Shown: positions 31,918 to 43,732 of the stretch, piece after piece
Position numbering within the stretch: position 1 is the first letter of the stretch
Layout: every line of letters starts with the position of its first letter
Made by a program: the position numbers and the translations under genes
Source: Puccinia triticina
Taxonomy: Eukaryota > Basidiomycota > Pucciniomycetes > Pucciniales > Pucciniaceae
Length of the DNA stretch: 64,000 nt
Assembly (NCBI RefSeq): GCF_026914185.1
Contig: NC_070569.1
Span: 3,968,001-4,032,000, forward strand
Direction of reading: 5' to 3'
The notes under the pieces: model-generated
Told to the model about the DNA's origin: nothing
Databases searched by the model: none
What the model saw: the letters and a program-made list of their open reading frames with translations, nothing else

Positions 31918-34157
31918 TTATTCACGCAAGGTCTCAATGTTGCATTCAGCTGTGATCTTGTCTCCGGCAGCACCCGTGATAGAAATAACCAATACGTTTT
32001 CTGTATGTTGTGTTTGGTGCTCATCAGCAGACAGACCGAGTTCGGAAATAGTTGGAATGCCACTGCTACCGCTGGTGAGTGTGTTCCATTTATGCTTGTT
32101 TGATGTTTCTGATTCATTTTCTGACCCAGTCACCTGGTCAGTTACTTCCTGAGTGAAATCGAACTTGATGTAAGATCGCCACTGTGACGATTTGCTCAAT
32201 GAATGCATCAGTACGAGCAGTTTCTCTCGATTTCCGAAATCCCAATTTAAAAAAAAATCATCAACATACAGTTTGTGATAGCATGGCAATCGCTGAAAAC
32301 GCACCCCCCACCAAGAACAACCAAGCGCCAAGAGCTCTCCACTCAGATCTGTTGGAAGTTTAAAGAGATGAACAAAAGGGTCGAAAAAGTCAACCCATAC
32401 TAAAAAAATGACTCACACCACTATCACATGTTCCGAGTGAACTCCAACTACAAGACAGATGCAAAAATTGTAAATGATAGACATTGTCATCACAACACAG
32501 TGCCACATGAGGAACCCTTTTGTTGCAAAATTCCACACAGTCAACACATAAAACAAACCCGATAAAATTCAAATTTCCAGGTTCAATATGCTTAATGTAC
32601 GGACTGACTGTAACTTCTTCGCAATGCCGCCCCAACTCTTTCATGAGGCTTTTCACGCTTTGACGAGTCCTCCCGAGATTTCTTTGATTTCGTGGCCGGC
32701 AGTTCAGTAGCTTTCATTCCTTCCATCTGCTGATAGCAAGTCCTGAACATTCTTATCAGAGGCCACACGGAGTAAGTATACATCTAAAAATTTACAATAC
32801 CACATGTCAATATTTACCTTGCATGCCGTAGAGTAAGTAGATTTTTTGAGCACGATATGCAACAGATTCAACAAGAAATAAGACTTACAGCAGCGGTAAA
32901 CGTCCAAAGAGCAGCCCAAAGGAAAGAGTTATATTTTAGACGGAAAATAAGTGTTCTAGTGGTATTCAAGAGGTTTTTCGCATTCTCCAGTATCTCAAGC
33001 ATCTGCTGTAAGCTTGGATGGTTACCAGCTTTCCTTTCAGAAGAGGCATCGATTAACATATTTCGAACTTGTTCGACTTCTGCTTGGATCTTGTGGTATG
33101 AGAAGCCTAAAGCGACGCTCCAGGCTAAGGTAAACATTGTCACTAGCAGTGGTATAATGATACATATGGCATAAAGGCTACCTGCTCTTCGTAACATAGG
33201 GGAGCGTAGAATGGTTGATGGTTGAGGTGAACCAAGGCTTAAAAGAGTAAATATCTCTCTGAATCAACCAAACATTCAATCACTTTAGTTGGAAATCTGT
33301 AAAAAAAAGGGGGACTTACCACGTGCTTATTGCTCCCCAGGAGGTGATGAAATAGCTGAAGAAACTAAACATCCAAATGAATTGAATCCTAGCATAACCC
33401 ATGAAGCAAAATTCAGTGGCGAGTTTCCGAGCATGAGTTATTAGCCAGACACGATTTTATATGACATGGGCTTTAAAACTGACCACACCCCAATGGACAT
33501 TTTATTTGCGAACCCGGGAGATTTAAGGGCGACATAACTCAAGTAAGTATAGACTTCACAAATGCAGCCTATCAAAAGTTGAAAAAAGGCTAATGCCACG
33601 GCTGCATAATCAAGGAGACAATTTGCAATGTCAGTGCGACCGTGGATATTCAAATTGACTTGGAAGGAGAGCGCCTACAAGTATTGGGCATCCAATAATG
33701 ATCGGTGCCTTTATCATATATAAAATAAACAGTCACTCCTTCTTTTCGGGCGTCAAGAATAAAAAGAGACTCGTGGACTGACTGGAACCAATGTTGAACT
33801 TCTTGACAATCCAGAATTGCTTTCGGCGAGCTCTCGGGCGTAGAAAAGGCAGTATGATTACCAGAACTGATAGGATGATCGTGCATGCATGGATGAAGGA
33901 CATCGCGATAAGGATAGTGAATGTTTCTGGATTTACTGTTGGATAGACGCTGTAAAGTGACGGTTGAGACCATATAGAGAAATCGAAGTTAACGATCAAG
34001 CTTCGGATGATAAAAGGTTGAGAGTACATTGTGAATTTATCGATGCTAACCTTGCATCTAACATGCGAATTCCGAAAGAAAATGGATCTTCACCAGGCGG
34101 GACATTCGATAAAAATTGAGATATTGATGGTAAGAAGTTGAAAGAAGTTGAGTTCAT
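31918..34157 (-). CDS. Seven-transmembrane protein of unknown function, multi-exon, with frame lesions
   Basis: On the minus strand, exon 1 (34157-34051, MNSTSFNFLPSISQF) leads to hydrophobic segments in order. TM1 is LIAMSFIHACTIILSVLVII. TM2 is AAVALAFFQLLIGCICEVY, from 33674. TM3 is IWMFSFFSYFITSWGA. TM4 is AICIIIPLLVTMFTLAW, then a coiled-coil-like loop. TM5 is FLWAALWTFTAAMYTY. TM6 is a double-length stretch with LSGLFYVLTVWNF and VVMTMSIIYNFCICLVVGV. TM7 is GAWLFLVGGAFSAIAM, with a hydrophilic tail ending at 31918. Junctions into TM3, TM4 and TM7 are in phase. After TM1 the frame changes without a convincing intron. Before TM6 there is a frame change plus an in-frame TGA. Either the gene is dying or the assembly has indels. 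It resembles an orphan receptor in topology only. Confidence 0.5.
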
Positions 34158-34159
34158 GT

Positions 34160-35090
34160 TGCGGATGTGATGCTAGCACCACTGGGAAGAGAGCTTTGTG
34201 GGACAAATACAACAAGTTGTACTCTGTGATTCGGTGTTTTTCCAAGTGTAGAGAGCCGGAGGCATCGGCCAAGGGAAGGAATACCGACTCGGCTAAAGTT
34301 CTTCTGGTTGTTAGTGAGGAAAATGACTTGAATGAGTGCAAGTCCGAGGCAATGCATGTAGAGAAGTTGACTCGAGAAGTTTCGTCACCGCTGACTTGAG
34401 CCACTTTATGGCGTTGACGCGACCAATACATTTAAAAAAACTGGACGTGGCCTCAACTGCTCAACACCCTGCCCATCTGGGCACCGAGTATGCATGTACA
34501 CCAGTCTCCAACGAGCCACGCTGTGAGAGTCGAAACCGGACCATGATTGCAAGTTGCCAACGGCACCCAACAAAAGGTTATCCTTAAGGCACTGCTTGCA
34601 TGTAAAGCATACATTCTCTTGAGGCTGTAGAGGCTTGACAGAGAGGTGTGGCTCAAGTGGAGTTCTGTGGATCAGCCCCTATAGAATCCAGTGGATTGTA
34701 TGCCACATGCAGCAGCATATGTATGTAATAAATTTTGGTGATTTTGGATGGATGCATGCCCAAGCCCTTGTGAAATGTTCGCTTCTTCTGGTCAGCATGG
34801 ACCATTGCCCCAGAGCACCCCGGAGGGTGAGCCTGAGGCCGAGGGTCTTGATCTTGTGTCAAGCTCGGCTATAAAGGGGGTCTCTGTCCAGTAGCGAGCC
34901 CTTGCATAAAAAGGAGCTGCTTTAACGACGTTGTCGGATGTGTACTTGAGGTTTGTCAAGTCAGCAAGAGATATTAGAATAAATTAGAGGTCTCAAAGCA
35001 GTAAGTCGCGCAAGTCCTTGATCTGCCGGCGTTTCGACCTTGACCTATGGACCCCCAATCTCAGTAGAGGTGGGTGCAGGTTGTGCATGC
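34160..35090. other. No gene recognised; TATA-like site near 34867
   Basis: GGCTATAAAGGGGG at 34865-34878 resembles a core promoter. It is followed about 230 bp later by the GC-rich dispersed repeat. No frame in this span has recognisable motifs. Confidence 0.3.
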
Positions 35091-35200
35091 GAGGGCAGCT
35101 TTATACTCTAACTTACACAGCGGGGCAGATCGAGAAAAAGTTCACCGTCCAGACGGCGCCCCCGCAGTACAGACGCCAAGGAGTGCGCCACGATGACCCC
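35091..35200 (+). repeat. Dispersed GC-rich repeat, copy 1
   Basis: GCTTTATACTCTAACTTACA, then CAGCGGGGCAGAT, AAAAG, CCAGACGGCG and AGACGCCAAGG follow in the same order as at 39530-39640 with point differences. Sequence further right (to about 35700) is rich in GGCGCC and GTCCCGG words also typical of 39.6-40.4 kb. Confidence 0.55.
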
Positions 35201-36470
35201 CAGTCACGCTGGCGCCCCTCCTGTCGCACACCGGGACGCCACCGTTATTGGACGTCCCCTCATGTACGCCATGGGGGCACCCCCAGGCTAGGCGCCATAG
35301 GGCCGTCCCGGTGGGGTGTCACTGCGACGGACCGGCAGGGCTGACCGCTCATCCGGTGCGTCAGCTGTCCGGCGTTCTGGGGTCGCAAGCGGCCCCATGG
35401 CGCTAACAAGTAGGCGTACTTGCGGGTGTCCCGGCGGCGAGGCCATCGGGCTCCGTCACGATGGCATCCCTGAGGCCTCGGTGATTTGTCCCGGAGTCTC
35501 CAAGCCCAAGGGTCCCACCTCCCTCACGAAGGCAGCCCTGAGGCCTCAGCGATGTGTCTTGGGGTCGCCAAGAAAGCCCAAGGGTTGCACCTCACCCAGA
35601 TGCGTCAGGCGCTGTATTACCCTACAGCCCATCGGCTCGACCCCATCCCCCTCGTGGTTCATGAAACCATCTCCTTCAACACCCACCCCCTCCCTATCCG
35701 ACACAACCCCGCTATACCTCATTCGATCCAGCGCTTTCTAACTGCGGCCACTTTCACCTTTAAACGGGCAATGGTCCAGATAAAGATGCGAAACCCTCCG
35801 GCCGACAGTCGAGCTGGGAGCAATGTGAGGGACTCACAACTCTTCCCCTTGAACTTCGCCACCCTGAACTGACCTGTGGTGGTCATTTCCATGTTCCAGG
35901 CCCCGGGGAGTCCTTCTAGTCCATTGCCGACTCGTCCCCACTCAGGCGACGTCAATCGCGCTCCCAAAGTTAATGATTGCTCTTTGGGCGGTGCGCTCAT
36001 GACCCCGGAGAGCAAGGTCAGGAAGACACTCACATCTCTGACCTTTTGGATCGGAGGTTGCGCCAACTGAATCGAGGGTCCGCCATATTTCAGGGCCTCG
36101 GAACTGCGTGGCCGCGATTACCCACTCCTGCCCACTCAGGTGAGCTTAATGTCACCCCGAAGAAAAAGGTCAGGATCATGGTTCTACATGTGACCATTAT
36201 GTGAGGAGTGGCTGCAACCTGATCCGGGCCTCGGCCATCTCGCAGGGATTTGGGAACACTTCCAGCAAATCACCGCCAATTCCGTGTGATTTGGGGCCCC
36301 AAAGATGCAGCGGGCCTGCAAAGACGCACCGGGCATTCAGGCCCGGTGGGCCTTGCGTTTATTACCCCCCCGGGTAGCCAGCCCGGGGCGCCTTGCTTGC
36401 TGCATTAGCACGGGAGGGCCGCGCTGCGGCTCATTGGTTAGCCCCCTACCCCCCGCTGACATCAGATCCT
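35201..36470. other. GC-rich interval without a supported gene
   Basis: Internal direct repeats occur, for example CC(C/T)CGGAGTCTCCAAG versus CTTGGGGTCGCCAAG with CCCAAGGGT following both (35490-35590), and TCCTTCTAGTC/CTCGTCCCCACTCAGG versus a diverged copy near 36120-36145. No continuous protein-like frame was found. Confidence 0.35.
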
Positions 36471-36509
36471 GGTTAGGTCAAGTTGTCATCATCACCACTT
36501 GACCTAACC
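36471..36509. promoter_or_regulatory. Perfect 13-bp inverted repeat upstream of the unknown spliced gene
   Basis: GGTTAGGTCAAGT (36471-36483) and ACTTGACCTAACC (36497-36509) are exact complements separated by a 13-base loop. The site lies 3 bp before one possible ATG (36512) and 141 bp before another (36650). Its role is not known. Confidence 0.5.
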
Positions 36510-36649
36510 GAGTGGGGGATATGACCCGACCTTGGCCCCAAGGAGCCAAGTCGGTCTCCCACGGTCCTTCCACCTCATACATACTCCCGCCGGCCCCTTT
36601 CCTGGTCACTTCAGTTACGCTGGCTCCCCCCATCTGGTTCTTTGCTGAT

Positions 36650-37675
36650 ATGTCTGACACAGGGGCTAGTGTCACGCCCAGCAGCACCCCTCAAAACGGT
36701 GCCCAACAAACCGGAACCGCCGCCCGTAGGGGCCTCTCACCCACTCCTTCAGGTAAGCACTTAAGCAAACCTTCCCCTCCGCTCAGTCCCCAACTGACCC
36801 TCACTCCTCAGACAATTCAGACCGCCCTGCCCGTCGCCAGTGCACGGGCACTGGAGGATTGCCTCCGAGGTTTAACCCTTTTCAGCCCCTCGGTGGCGCT
36901 CCACCCGTCCCGGACCTCCCAATAGACCCAATCGTGCTGCCCCCCAACAACCAATACCTTGCTAGCATTGGCGTCCCGATCATTGCGCAGGCCCAATGAT
37001 TCCACAGGCTGAAGTCACCACCCTTGAGCTGGTGAGTAATAAGGATGGTGCTCCACCATCCTCTATCATGACGCTAATGTGACCAACCTCATCCCCAACA
37101 ACCATGTAGATGACCAAGACAGACAGGGCCATCATCATCATGTCCACATTGCAGGTCCTTATGGGTCGGGCAGGCGCCCGGCCCAGCGGCGCTCCCACCA
37201 GCCCCGATAGAGCCGAGCCCACAACCAAGGCCGAACAAATCCGCCGGTTCGATTACCACGGCAATGAGAGGGTACGTTTGTTCCCCCCCTGCCCCTCCTC
37301 TATCCCTCTCACGCTTTTCTCCCCTGTCCCACCCCTTCACCCCTCTTCAGGAATTTATGGGCAGCGCGGCCCGGGAGGCCATGTTGCTCCTGGACATCGA
37401 AGCCTACACAAGGGACAACCGCAGAGCGATCAGTTCCGTCTGGTCATGGTAAGCATCCAGGGATATGCTGCCCGTGAGCATTCCCGTTTTTCTAACCTCT
37501 TCTAACCCGCGTGCTGACCTCCCTCCACCTTTGCAGAAGGGCCCGCCTCGTCTGCCAAAAGGACGAGGCCCTGTTTGGCTCCAGCCATATTCTGGCAGAC
37601 GTTAACCGGGCCGATTGTGTCTGCCCGACCGCCGAGGAAGTCGCCGCCCTCGCTGCGGACATGGCGGATGCTTGA
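36650..37675 (+). CDS. Spliced gene of unknown function with a Pro/Ser-rich N terminus; probable frame break near 36997
   Basis: Exons 36650-36752 and 36812-36996 join in phase (GTAAGC...CTCAG) and encode a Pro-rich region ending LPPNNQYLASIGVPIIAQAQ, then TGA at 36997-36999. In another frame MIPQAEVTTLEL continues to a GTGAGT donor at about 37032. Further exons follow in phase with each other: 37155-37271 (AEQIRRFDYHGNER), 37351-37448 (EFMGSAAREAMLLLDIEAY) and, using the second AAG acceptor, 37540-37675 (ARLVCQKDEALFGSSHILAD). A one-base indel near 36990 would unite all parts. An in-frame ATG at 36512 could be the true start. I do not recognise the family. Confidence 0.4.
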
Positions 37676-37679
37676 CCCT

Positions 37680-38460
37680 AACCCCTCCCCCGTCTTACCC
37701 CTTTTTTCATTCTGCCAGCTTTTCTCCACCTCCCTCTACCTAAACCTAAGTTGTTACTGCCATGCAGTTTTATTTTTTATTTTACTGCAATGCCACCCGT
37801 TTTTGCACCCATTCTACGCGCCCCCCTGAGTGGCCCCTACGCGCACCATGTCCCGCCGGCTGCATGACCCTCAGAAGGGCTGGGCTTGTCCATCCGCCGC
37901 GGATATTGCCCCTCCGGTGCCCTCCGCCTGATCGCCGTTGTGGCTGCACCAAGTTGTCCACGACAAGGCTCTGAATCACGCAGCCATGAGGTCAATCTTG
38001 TGCGGCCTCCCTACTAATCCAGACGCCACAGTGCCATCCGCCAGGCAGTCTGACCAACGCCTGGATGATCAAGACCCCGATGATCTCGCGACATCCAAAA
38101 ATGCGTGTAGAAGCCCGCCTAAGAAGATGACTCCCCGGCGGAGCCTACCCGCCCGACCGGCGCCCCATGACCGCCTCCAACGCGCGTTTTGCCGGCCGCC
38201 CCGGCGCCCGGGCCGGACGCCTACAAGGCAACCCTCCAAAACCACCCCCTGGAGACGCCACCATAGCGCCCTTGAATCGCGCCCTTCTGGCGCTGGGGTG
38301 GTGGCGACGCCATTGGATGTTGCCTTGGAGGTGTAACCAGGACGCCACAGCTGGGCGCCCCCAGGGCGCCCGCCCAGATGCGTTGGGGGGGCGTGCCGGC
38401 CGTGCGGGGCCGCGGGGACGCCCTGAGGGGTGTCAACTTGACGTCGACTTTGACCCGCGG
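37680..38460. other. No supported gene; GC-rich right part
   Basis: 37700-37850 is pyrimidine-rich and may be the 3' untranslated region of the preceding gene. 38100-38460 is very GC-rich with many GGCGCC/GGCGCCC words and a partial inverted repeat (TACAAGGCAACCCTCC near 38222 versus TGTTGCCTTGGAGGTG near 38318). Confidence 0.35.
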
Positions 38461-38461
38461 T

Positions 38462-38580
38462 GTAGCTAATTTCCCTCCTCGGGGGAGCGCAGCAACCTCC
38501 GAAGGAGGGACTTACGTGCTAAGTCGACTCTGTGGCCTGAGAGAATTTCAGCTTTTGGTGGGCAGTTTTTCATAATCAAC
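38462..38580 (+). repeat. Dispersed repeat, copy shared with 3858-3935 and 5420-5520
   Basis: CCCTCCTCGGGGGAGCG at 38472 matches the minus strand of 3858-3935. The following CTCCGAAGGAGGGACTTACG through TTTTGGTGGGCAG matches 5420-5500. The element joining both words is thus present in at least three pieces in the window. Confidence 0.5.
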
Positions 38581-39144
38581 CTCACGCACTCGTCTCTGAA
38601 CACTTTTCCTTCTAGTTTTCATTTCTGGGACCACGCAAGTGGTCCCCATGTACGTACTATTTTTTTTTGTCTCCATCCCATCAGCTGCCTTCACTATCCT
38701 GATGTGTAGATTTTTTATTTCCTCTTGGGCATTACACTTGAATTCCAGGCACTTCCACACATTCAAACTGTATTCAGTGCTGAAACACACTATGCTGTTT
38801 CAATGACTGTAGCCCATGAGTGCGTATAGACATTTAAGTAGCAATGGTTCTTTACGCTTTTTGATTAATCATTTCAACTGCTGTATTTCATGCGGAATCT
38901 TTGTTCCATGAGATGTGGCAGTTGATACAGGATTTGTTGTTTCAGTCTCTTTGGAGGAACAAAATTGGAAAACACACAATTAAACAACCATTGAAGGCCC
39001 TCACAAGTAGGAGACAGAGATTCTCCTGGATAAGCCCCTCATTTTGTTGGGTGACTTTGTAGTCACCCAATAAGAGATGGCAGCTGTACAGCAGATTAAA
39101 AAAAAAGCTGGATTTTCCTGATGCTCTCAGGCAAGAGGGGCAAC
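38581..39144. other. No gene recognised
   Basis: Moderately AT-rich sequence with short frames on the minus strand only. None shows a motif. Confidence 0.3.
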
Positions 39145-39151
39145 ATAGCGC

Positions 39152-39450
39152 CAACACTGGGTCGCTACGCTACACTACGCTATTTCAGCGCTACGCGTTA
39201 GCGTAGCGGCAAAAAGCGCCCATCTATTTTGCACAGCGTTAGCGCGCTGTTAGCGCCGCTACGCTGCGCTAAAGCCCTTTTTTCCCGCTAAAGGCGCTGT
39301 AGCGCAGCGTAGCGCGCGCTCTTTTGCGCCCTGCATGTGTAGCGTTAGCGCAATTTCGCGCATCTGCGCTAACGCTACGCTAAAAGATAGAACATTTGCG
39401 CTGCGCTACGCTACGCTAACTGCTATGGTTAGCGTAGCGACCCAGTGTTG
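39152..39450. mobile_element. hAT-type MITE, 299 bp, with 7-bp target duplication
   Basis: CAACACTGGGTCGCTACGCTA at 39152 is the exact reverse complement of the right end at 39430-39450. ATAGCGC flanks both sides (39145-39151 and 39451-39457). The interior consists almost entirely of TAGCG/CGCTA words in both orientations and could fold over most of its length. The ends share their first ten bases with the autonomous-type element at 16400-20005. Confidence 0.92.
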
Positions 39451-39454
39451 ATAG

Positions 39455-39640
39455 CGCATAAGTTCCTCCCTCAGAGCGTCCCTGCAGGATGGTGTCCCCC
39501 CTCCACATAGAAAGGGACTTAGTTAAGTTAGCTTTATACTGTACTTGCTGCTACACAGCGGGGCAGATTGGCAAAAGCCGATGCGCCCAGAAGGCGTCCC
39601 AGCAGTCCATGCGCCTAAGGCTGGCACCCAAAAAGTATCA
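39455..39640 (+). repeat. Dispersed GC-rich repeat, copy 2, with palindromic leader
   Basis: 39455-39532 matches the minus strand of 3858-3935 (GTCCCTGCAGGATGGTGTCC, then GGGACTTAGTTAAGTTAG). 39530-39640 matches 35096-35190. The junction of both modules in one place suggests they are parts of one element. Confidence 0.55.
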
Positions 39641-41462
39641 TCTGGGTGGACCCCCTGGGTGGAACCACCCGGGTGCGGGTGGTCGGGATGAGGCCAACAC
39701 CCTGCCCAAACACCCGGGTGGTTTGGCAGTACATGATGGGCGGGCTTTCAAGGTCATTTGGACGGGCTTGAGCCCTGGGAAGGTCCAATGAACGGGCCTG
39801 GGAGGCCAATTGGACGGGCTTGGGAGGCTGCTTGACAGCCTCGGAAGGTTGATTAAGGTTTTATTGATCTCATTTCCCTGATGGGGCAAGCACATTCCCA
39901 CTATGGGTCATCTGGATGGTGTCACGGATAGAAAAAATAAAGATTTCCACAGTAAAAAAAATAATTGTGACCACCCGGGTGGTTTTGGATCTGGGGTTTG
40001 GGACAAGGCTGACCCCCCGCCCAAACACCCGGGTGCCAGCCTTACATGTGCCACGGTGGCTTGACAGGGACCCAGAGTCATACTGGCGCCACTTGGTCAT
40101 GCAATGGGACACCACCAAGACTGTGGGCATAGGTGGCGCCCCTGGGGCGCAACTGAGATGTCACTGACCTGGGCGCCAGATGGCCGCCCCGGTGAGATGC
40201 CTGCGTGATGCACCGGTAGGGGAGGTGTCACCGCCGGCTGTCACGGGGGCGTCCATGCCGGTAGCCTGGCTGACGCAAGGGTCCTGATGGCGCCACTGGT
40301 TATGGGGGGCCGCCACTGCGTCCTGGGGTCGCCGGAGCGGCTAGGACGCCCAATGGGCGCCCCGTCCAGGTGCGGGCAATCAAAGGGCCCATAAGCCGCA
40401 ATCCAGTTGGCTTGGTTGCAGCAGGCTTGCATCATGGAAAGTGTGGGATGTGTGGGCACTCTACATATTCCGGCAATGCGGCTCAGCTAGGCCCCACTGA
40501 TGCGGCAAAGTGGGTGCTTGTCTTGCTGTGTGCCAGACCTAACCCTCACCTGGGTATATATTCATAAAATCATCACCCAGCTCCAAGTCAAAGCTCCATT
40601 TGATCACCCAGCAGCTCTCCCACGTCTCCGCCCCCAATACCCTCCCTTGCCTCTTCATACCTCCAAGTTACATATTTACCTATCTTATATATCACAAATT
40701 GAGCCACCCCTGCCCCGTACTCATAATGTAGGTTACTGCACCCCCAAGGGAAGTCCAACACAGTCCCCATCCCCTCCACAGCCCGCCGTTGTTCACCCTG
40801 CCACACCCATGAGCCCACCCACTTAAGTGACCCTATTCTCTTGGGCAACACACTAATTTTTTTTTGCCCAGCAGAACTAGACTGAGCATACCAACACCAT
40901 TGGACCGGTTTCAGAGGACTCTAACCCAGCCGTCTTACACTACAAACATGGATGAATTTGGGAAGGCATATATTGATCAATATGGCATATATTGATCAAA
41001 TTATATTGATCATTTTTTTTTTTTGAAATTTCTATTTCATTTGTTTCCTTCCTGCAACATAATAAACCTTCTATCATCTCTCTTTCTCTTGATTTCCTCC
41101 TTCCTTAATTTTCAACCATAGTGAAAGCTTCATTTTGTTGTCAGATCAAATAGGTCATTTTTACATACTCATATGAATTATTCCTGAGAAACAATAGTCT
41201 GTTAAGTCAGGCAGGGAGGAGAAGGGGGGAGGAGGAATGGGGAGGCATGAATTATTGTCACTTGAACCTTGCAGAAGTGTTGAAATCTACTTTCCAAAAA
41301 AAAAAAACAAAAAAAAAAACAATCAGCTTCAATATATCATGCTACATCAACTTTGTTCAAATTTAATGGCTTATATATATGACTCATCATATCCAATATC
41401 CTAAATTTCTACTAGGCCTGAGATTGATTTAACGTTTGTACCAGATTTGAGTAAGGTGTCTT
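39641..41462. other. GC-rich repeat body followed by AT-rich flank of the satellite
   Basis: 39660-40050 contains two copies of a CACCCGGGTGG palindrome series (GCCCAAACACCCGGGTG at 39705 and 40019). 40550-40570 has GGGTATATATTCATAAA. 41000-41440 is AT-rich with two A-runs near 41300. No gene was supported. Confidence 0.4.
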
Positions 41463-43393
41463 ATATCATGGAAGAACTCCCACGCTGCGCTGAGATATAG
41501 TGGGAGGAACACCAGGAAACTACCAAATTAGTCATATTTGGCAACTGATCACATTGTGGCTGCTACATTTGGAGGTTTTGAGGTCATTCAAGGTAAACCA
41601 TGATCCCTTGGGGCCATTTGATCATTTTTTTACCAATATCATGGAAGAACTGCCATGCTGCGCTGAGATATAGTGGCAGAAACACCAAGAAACTACCAAA
41701 TTAGTGATATTTGCCAACTGATCACATTGTGGCTGCTACATTTGGGGGTTTTGTGGTCATTCAAGGTACACAATGAATCTTTGAGGGCATGTGAACAATT
41801 TGGTACCAATATCATGGAAGAACTCCCATGCTGCGGTGAGATATAGTGGCAGAAACACCAAGAAACTACCAAATTAGTGATATTTGGCAACGGTTCACAT
41901 TGTGGCTGCTACATTTGGGGCTTTTGTGGTCATTCAAGGTACGAAATGAATCTTTGTGGGCATGTGAACATTTTGGTACCAATATCATGGAAGAACTCCC
42001 ATGCTGCGCTGAGATATAGTGGCAGAAACACCAAGAAACTACCAAATTAGTGATATTTGGCAACTGATCACATTGTGGCTGCTACATTTGGGGGTTTTGT
42101 GGTCATTCACTGTACCAATGAATCTCTGAGGGCATGTGAACAATTTGGTTTCAATATCATGGAAGAAATCCCACGCTGCCTTGAGATATAGTGGCGGAAA
42201 CACCAAGAAACTACCAAATTAGTCATATTTGGCAACTGATCATATTTTGGCTGCTACATTTGGAAGTTTTGAGGTCATTCAAGGTAAACCATGATCCCTT
42301 GAGGCCATTTGATCATTTTTTACCAATATCATGGAAGAACTCCCATGCTGCGCTGAGATATAGTGGCAGAAACACCAAGAAACTACCTAATTAGTCATAT
42401 TTGGCAACTGATCACATTGTGGGTGCTACATTTGGACGTTTTGAGGTCATTTAAGGTACACAATGATCCCTTGAGGCCATTTGATAATTTTTGTACCAAT
42501 ATCATGGAAGAACTCCCATGCTGCGCTGAGATATAGAGGCAGAAACACCAAGAAACTACCAAATTAGTGATATTTGGCAACTGATCACATGGTGGCTGCT
42601 ACATTTGGGGGTTTTGTGGTCATTCAAGGTACCCAATGAATCTTTGAGGGAATGTGAACATTTTGGTACCAATATCATGGAAGAACTCCCATGCTGTGCT
42701 GAGATATAGTGGCAGAAACACCAAGAAACTACCAAATTAGTGATATTTGGCAACTGATCACATTGTGGCTGCTACATTTGGACATTTTGAGGTCATTCAA
42801 GGTACACAATGAATCTTTAAGGGCATGTGAACATTTTGGTACCAGTAACATGGAAGAAATCCAATGCTGCGCTGAGATATAGTGGCAGAAACACCAAGAA
42901 ACTACCAAATTAGTGATATTTGGCAACTGATCACATTGTGGCTGCTACATTTGGGGGTTTTGTGGTCATTGAAGGTACACCATGAATCTTTGAGGGCATG
43001 TGAACATTTTGGTGTCAATATCGTGGAAGAACTCCCACGCTGCGCTCAGATATAGTGGGAGAAACATCAAGAAACTACCAAATTAGTGATATTTGGCAAC
43101 TGATCACATTGTGGCTGCTACATTTGGGGTTTTTGTGGTCATTCAAGGTGCACAATGAATCTTTGACCCCATTTGATCATTTTGGTACCAATATCATGGA
43201 AGAACTACCATGCTGCGCTGAGATATAGTGGCGGAAACACCAAGAAACTACCAAATTAGCCATATTTGGCAACTGATCACATTGTGGGGTTTTGTGGTCA
43301 TTAAAGGTAAAAAGTGAATCTTTAAGGGCATGTGAACATTTTGGTACCAATATCATGGAAGAACTCCCAGGCTGCACTGAGATATAGTGGGAG
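41463..43393 (+). repeat. 173-bp satellite array, first block (about 11 monomers)
   Basis: Monomers contain TTGGCAACTGATCACATTGT, GGCTGCTACATTTGG, GGTCATTCAAGGTAC, CCAATATCATGGAAGAACTC and TGCGCTGAGATATAGTGGCA. Repeated words recur every about 173 bp, for example the same 65-codon minus-strand frames at 41693, 41866, 42556 and 42729. These frames are not genes, because 173 is not a multiple of three and stops recur. The block ends at the hAT insertion. Confidence 0.95.
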
Positions 43394-43732
43394 CAACGGT
43401 GCAAGAGCTACGCTACACAAAGCGGCAGCGTAGCGAATTTGGCCCTGTTTGCTACACTTTTAGTAGCGGGCTCAGCGCTCCACTTTTCGCTGATTTTTTT
43501 TACGCGAAAAAACACAGGAAAATAGCGCGCTAATATTAGCGGCCAGTAGCGGCTTGGCGCTTTGCTTGCCGCTGACGGAGCGGCTTTTCGCTTCGCTAGC
43601 CGCTAAAGTAGCGGTAATAACGCTACTTTAGCGATTTATTTGGCGCTTATTTAGCAAGAGGGCGGCGGGCAGAGAAAAAGGAAAATATTTCATTGAAATC
43701 TAAGGTTTCCGTGTATATGTGTTGTGTGTCTA

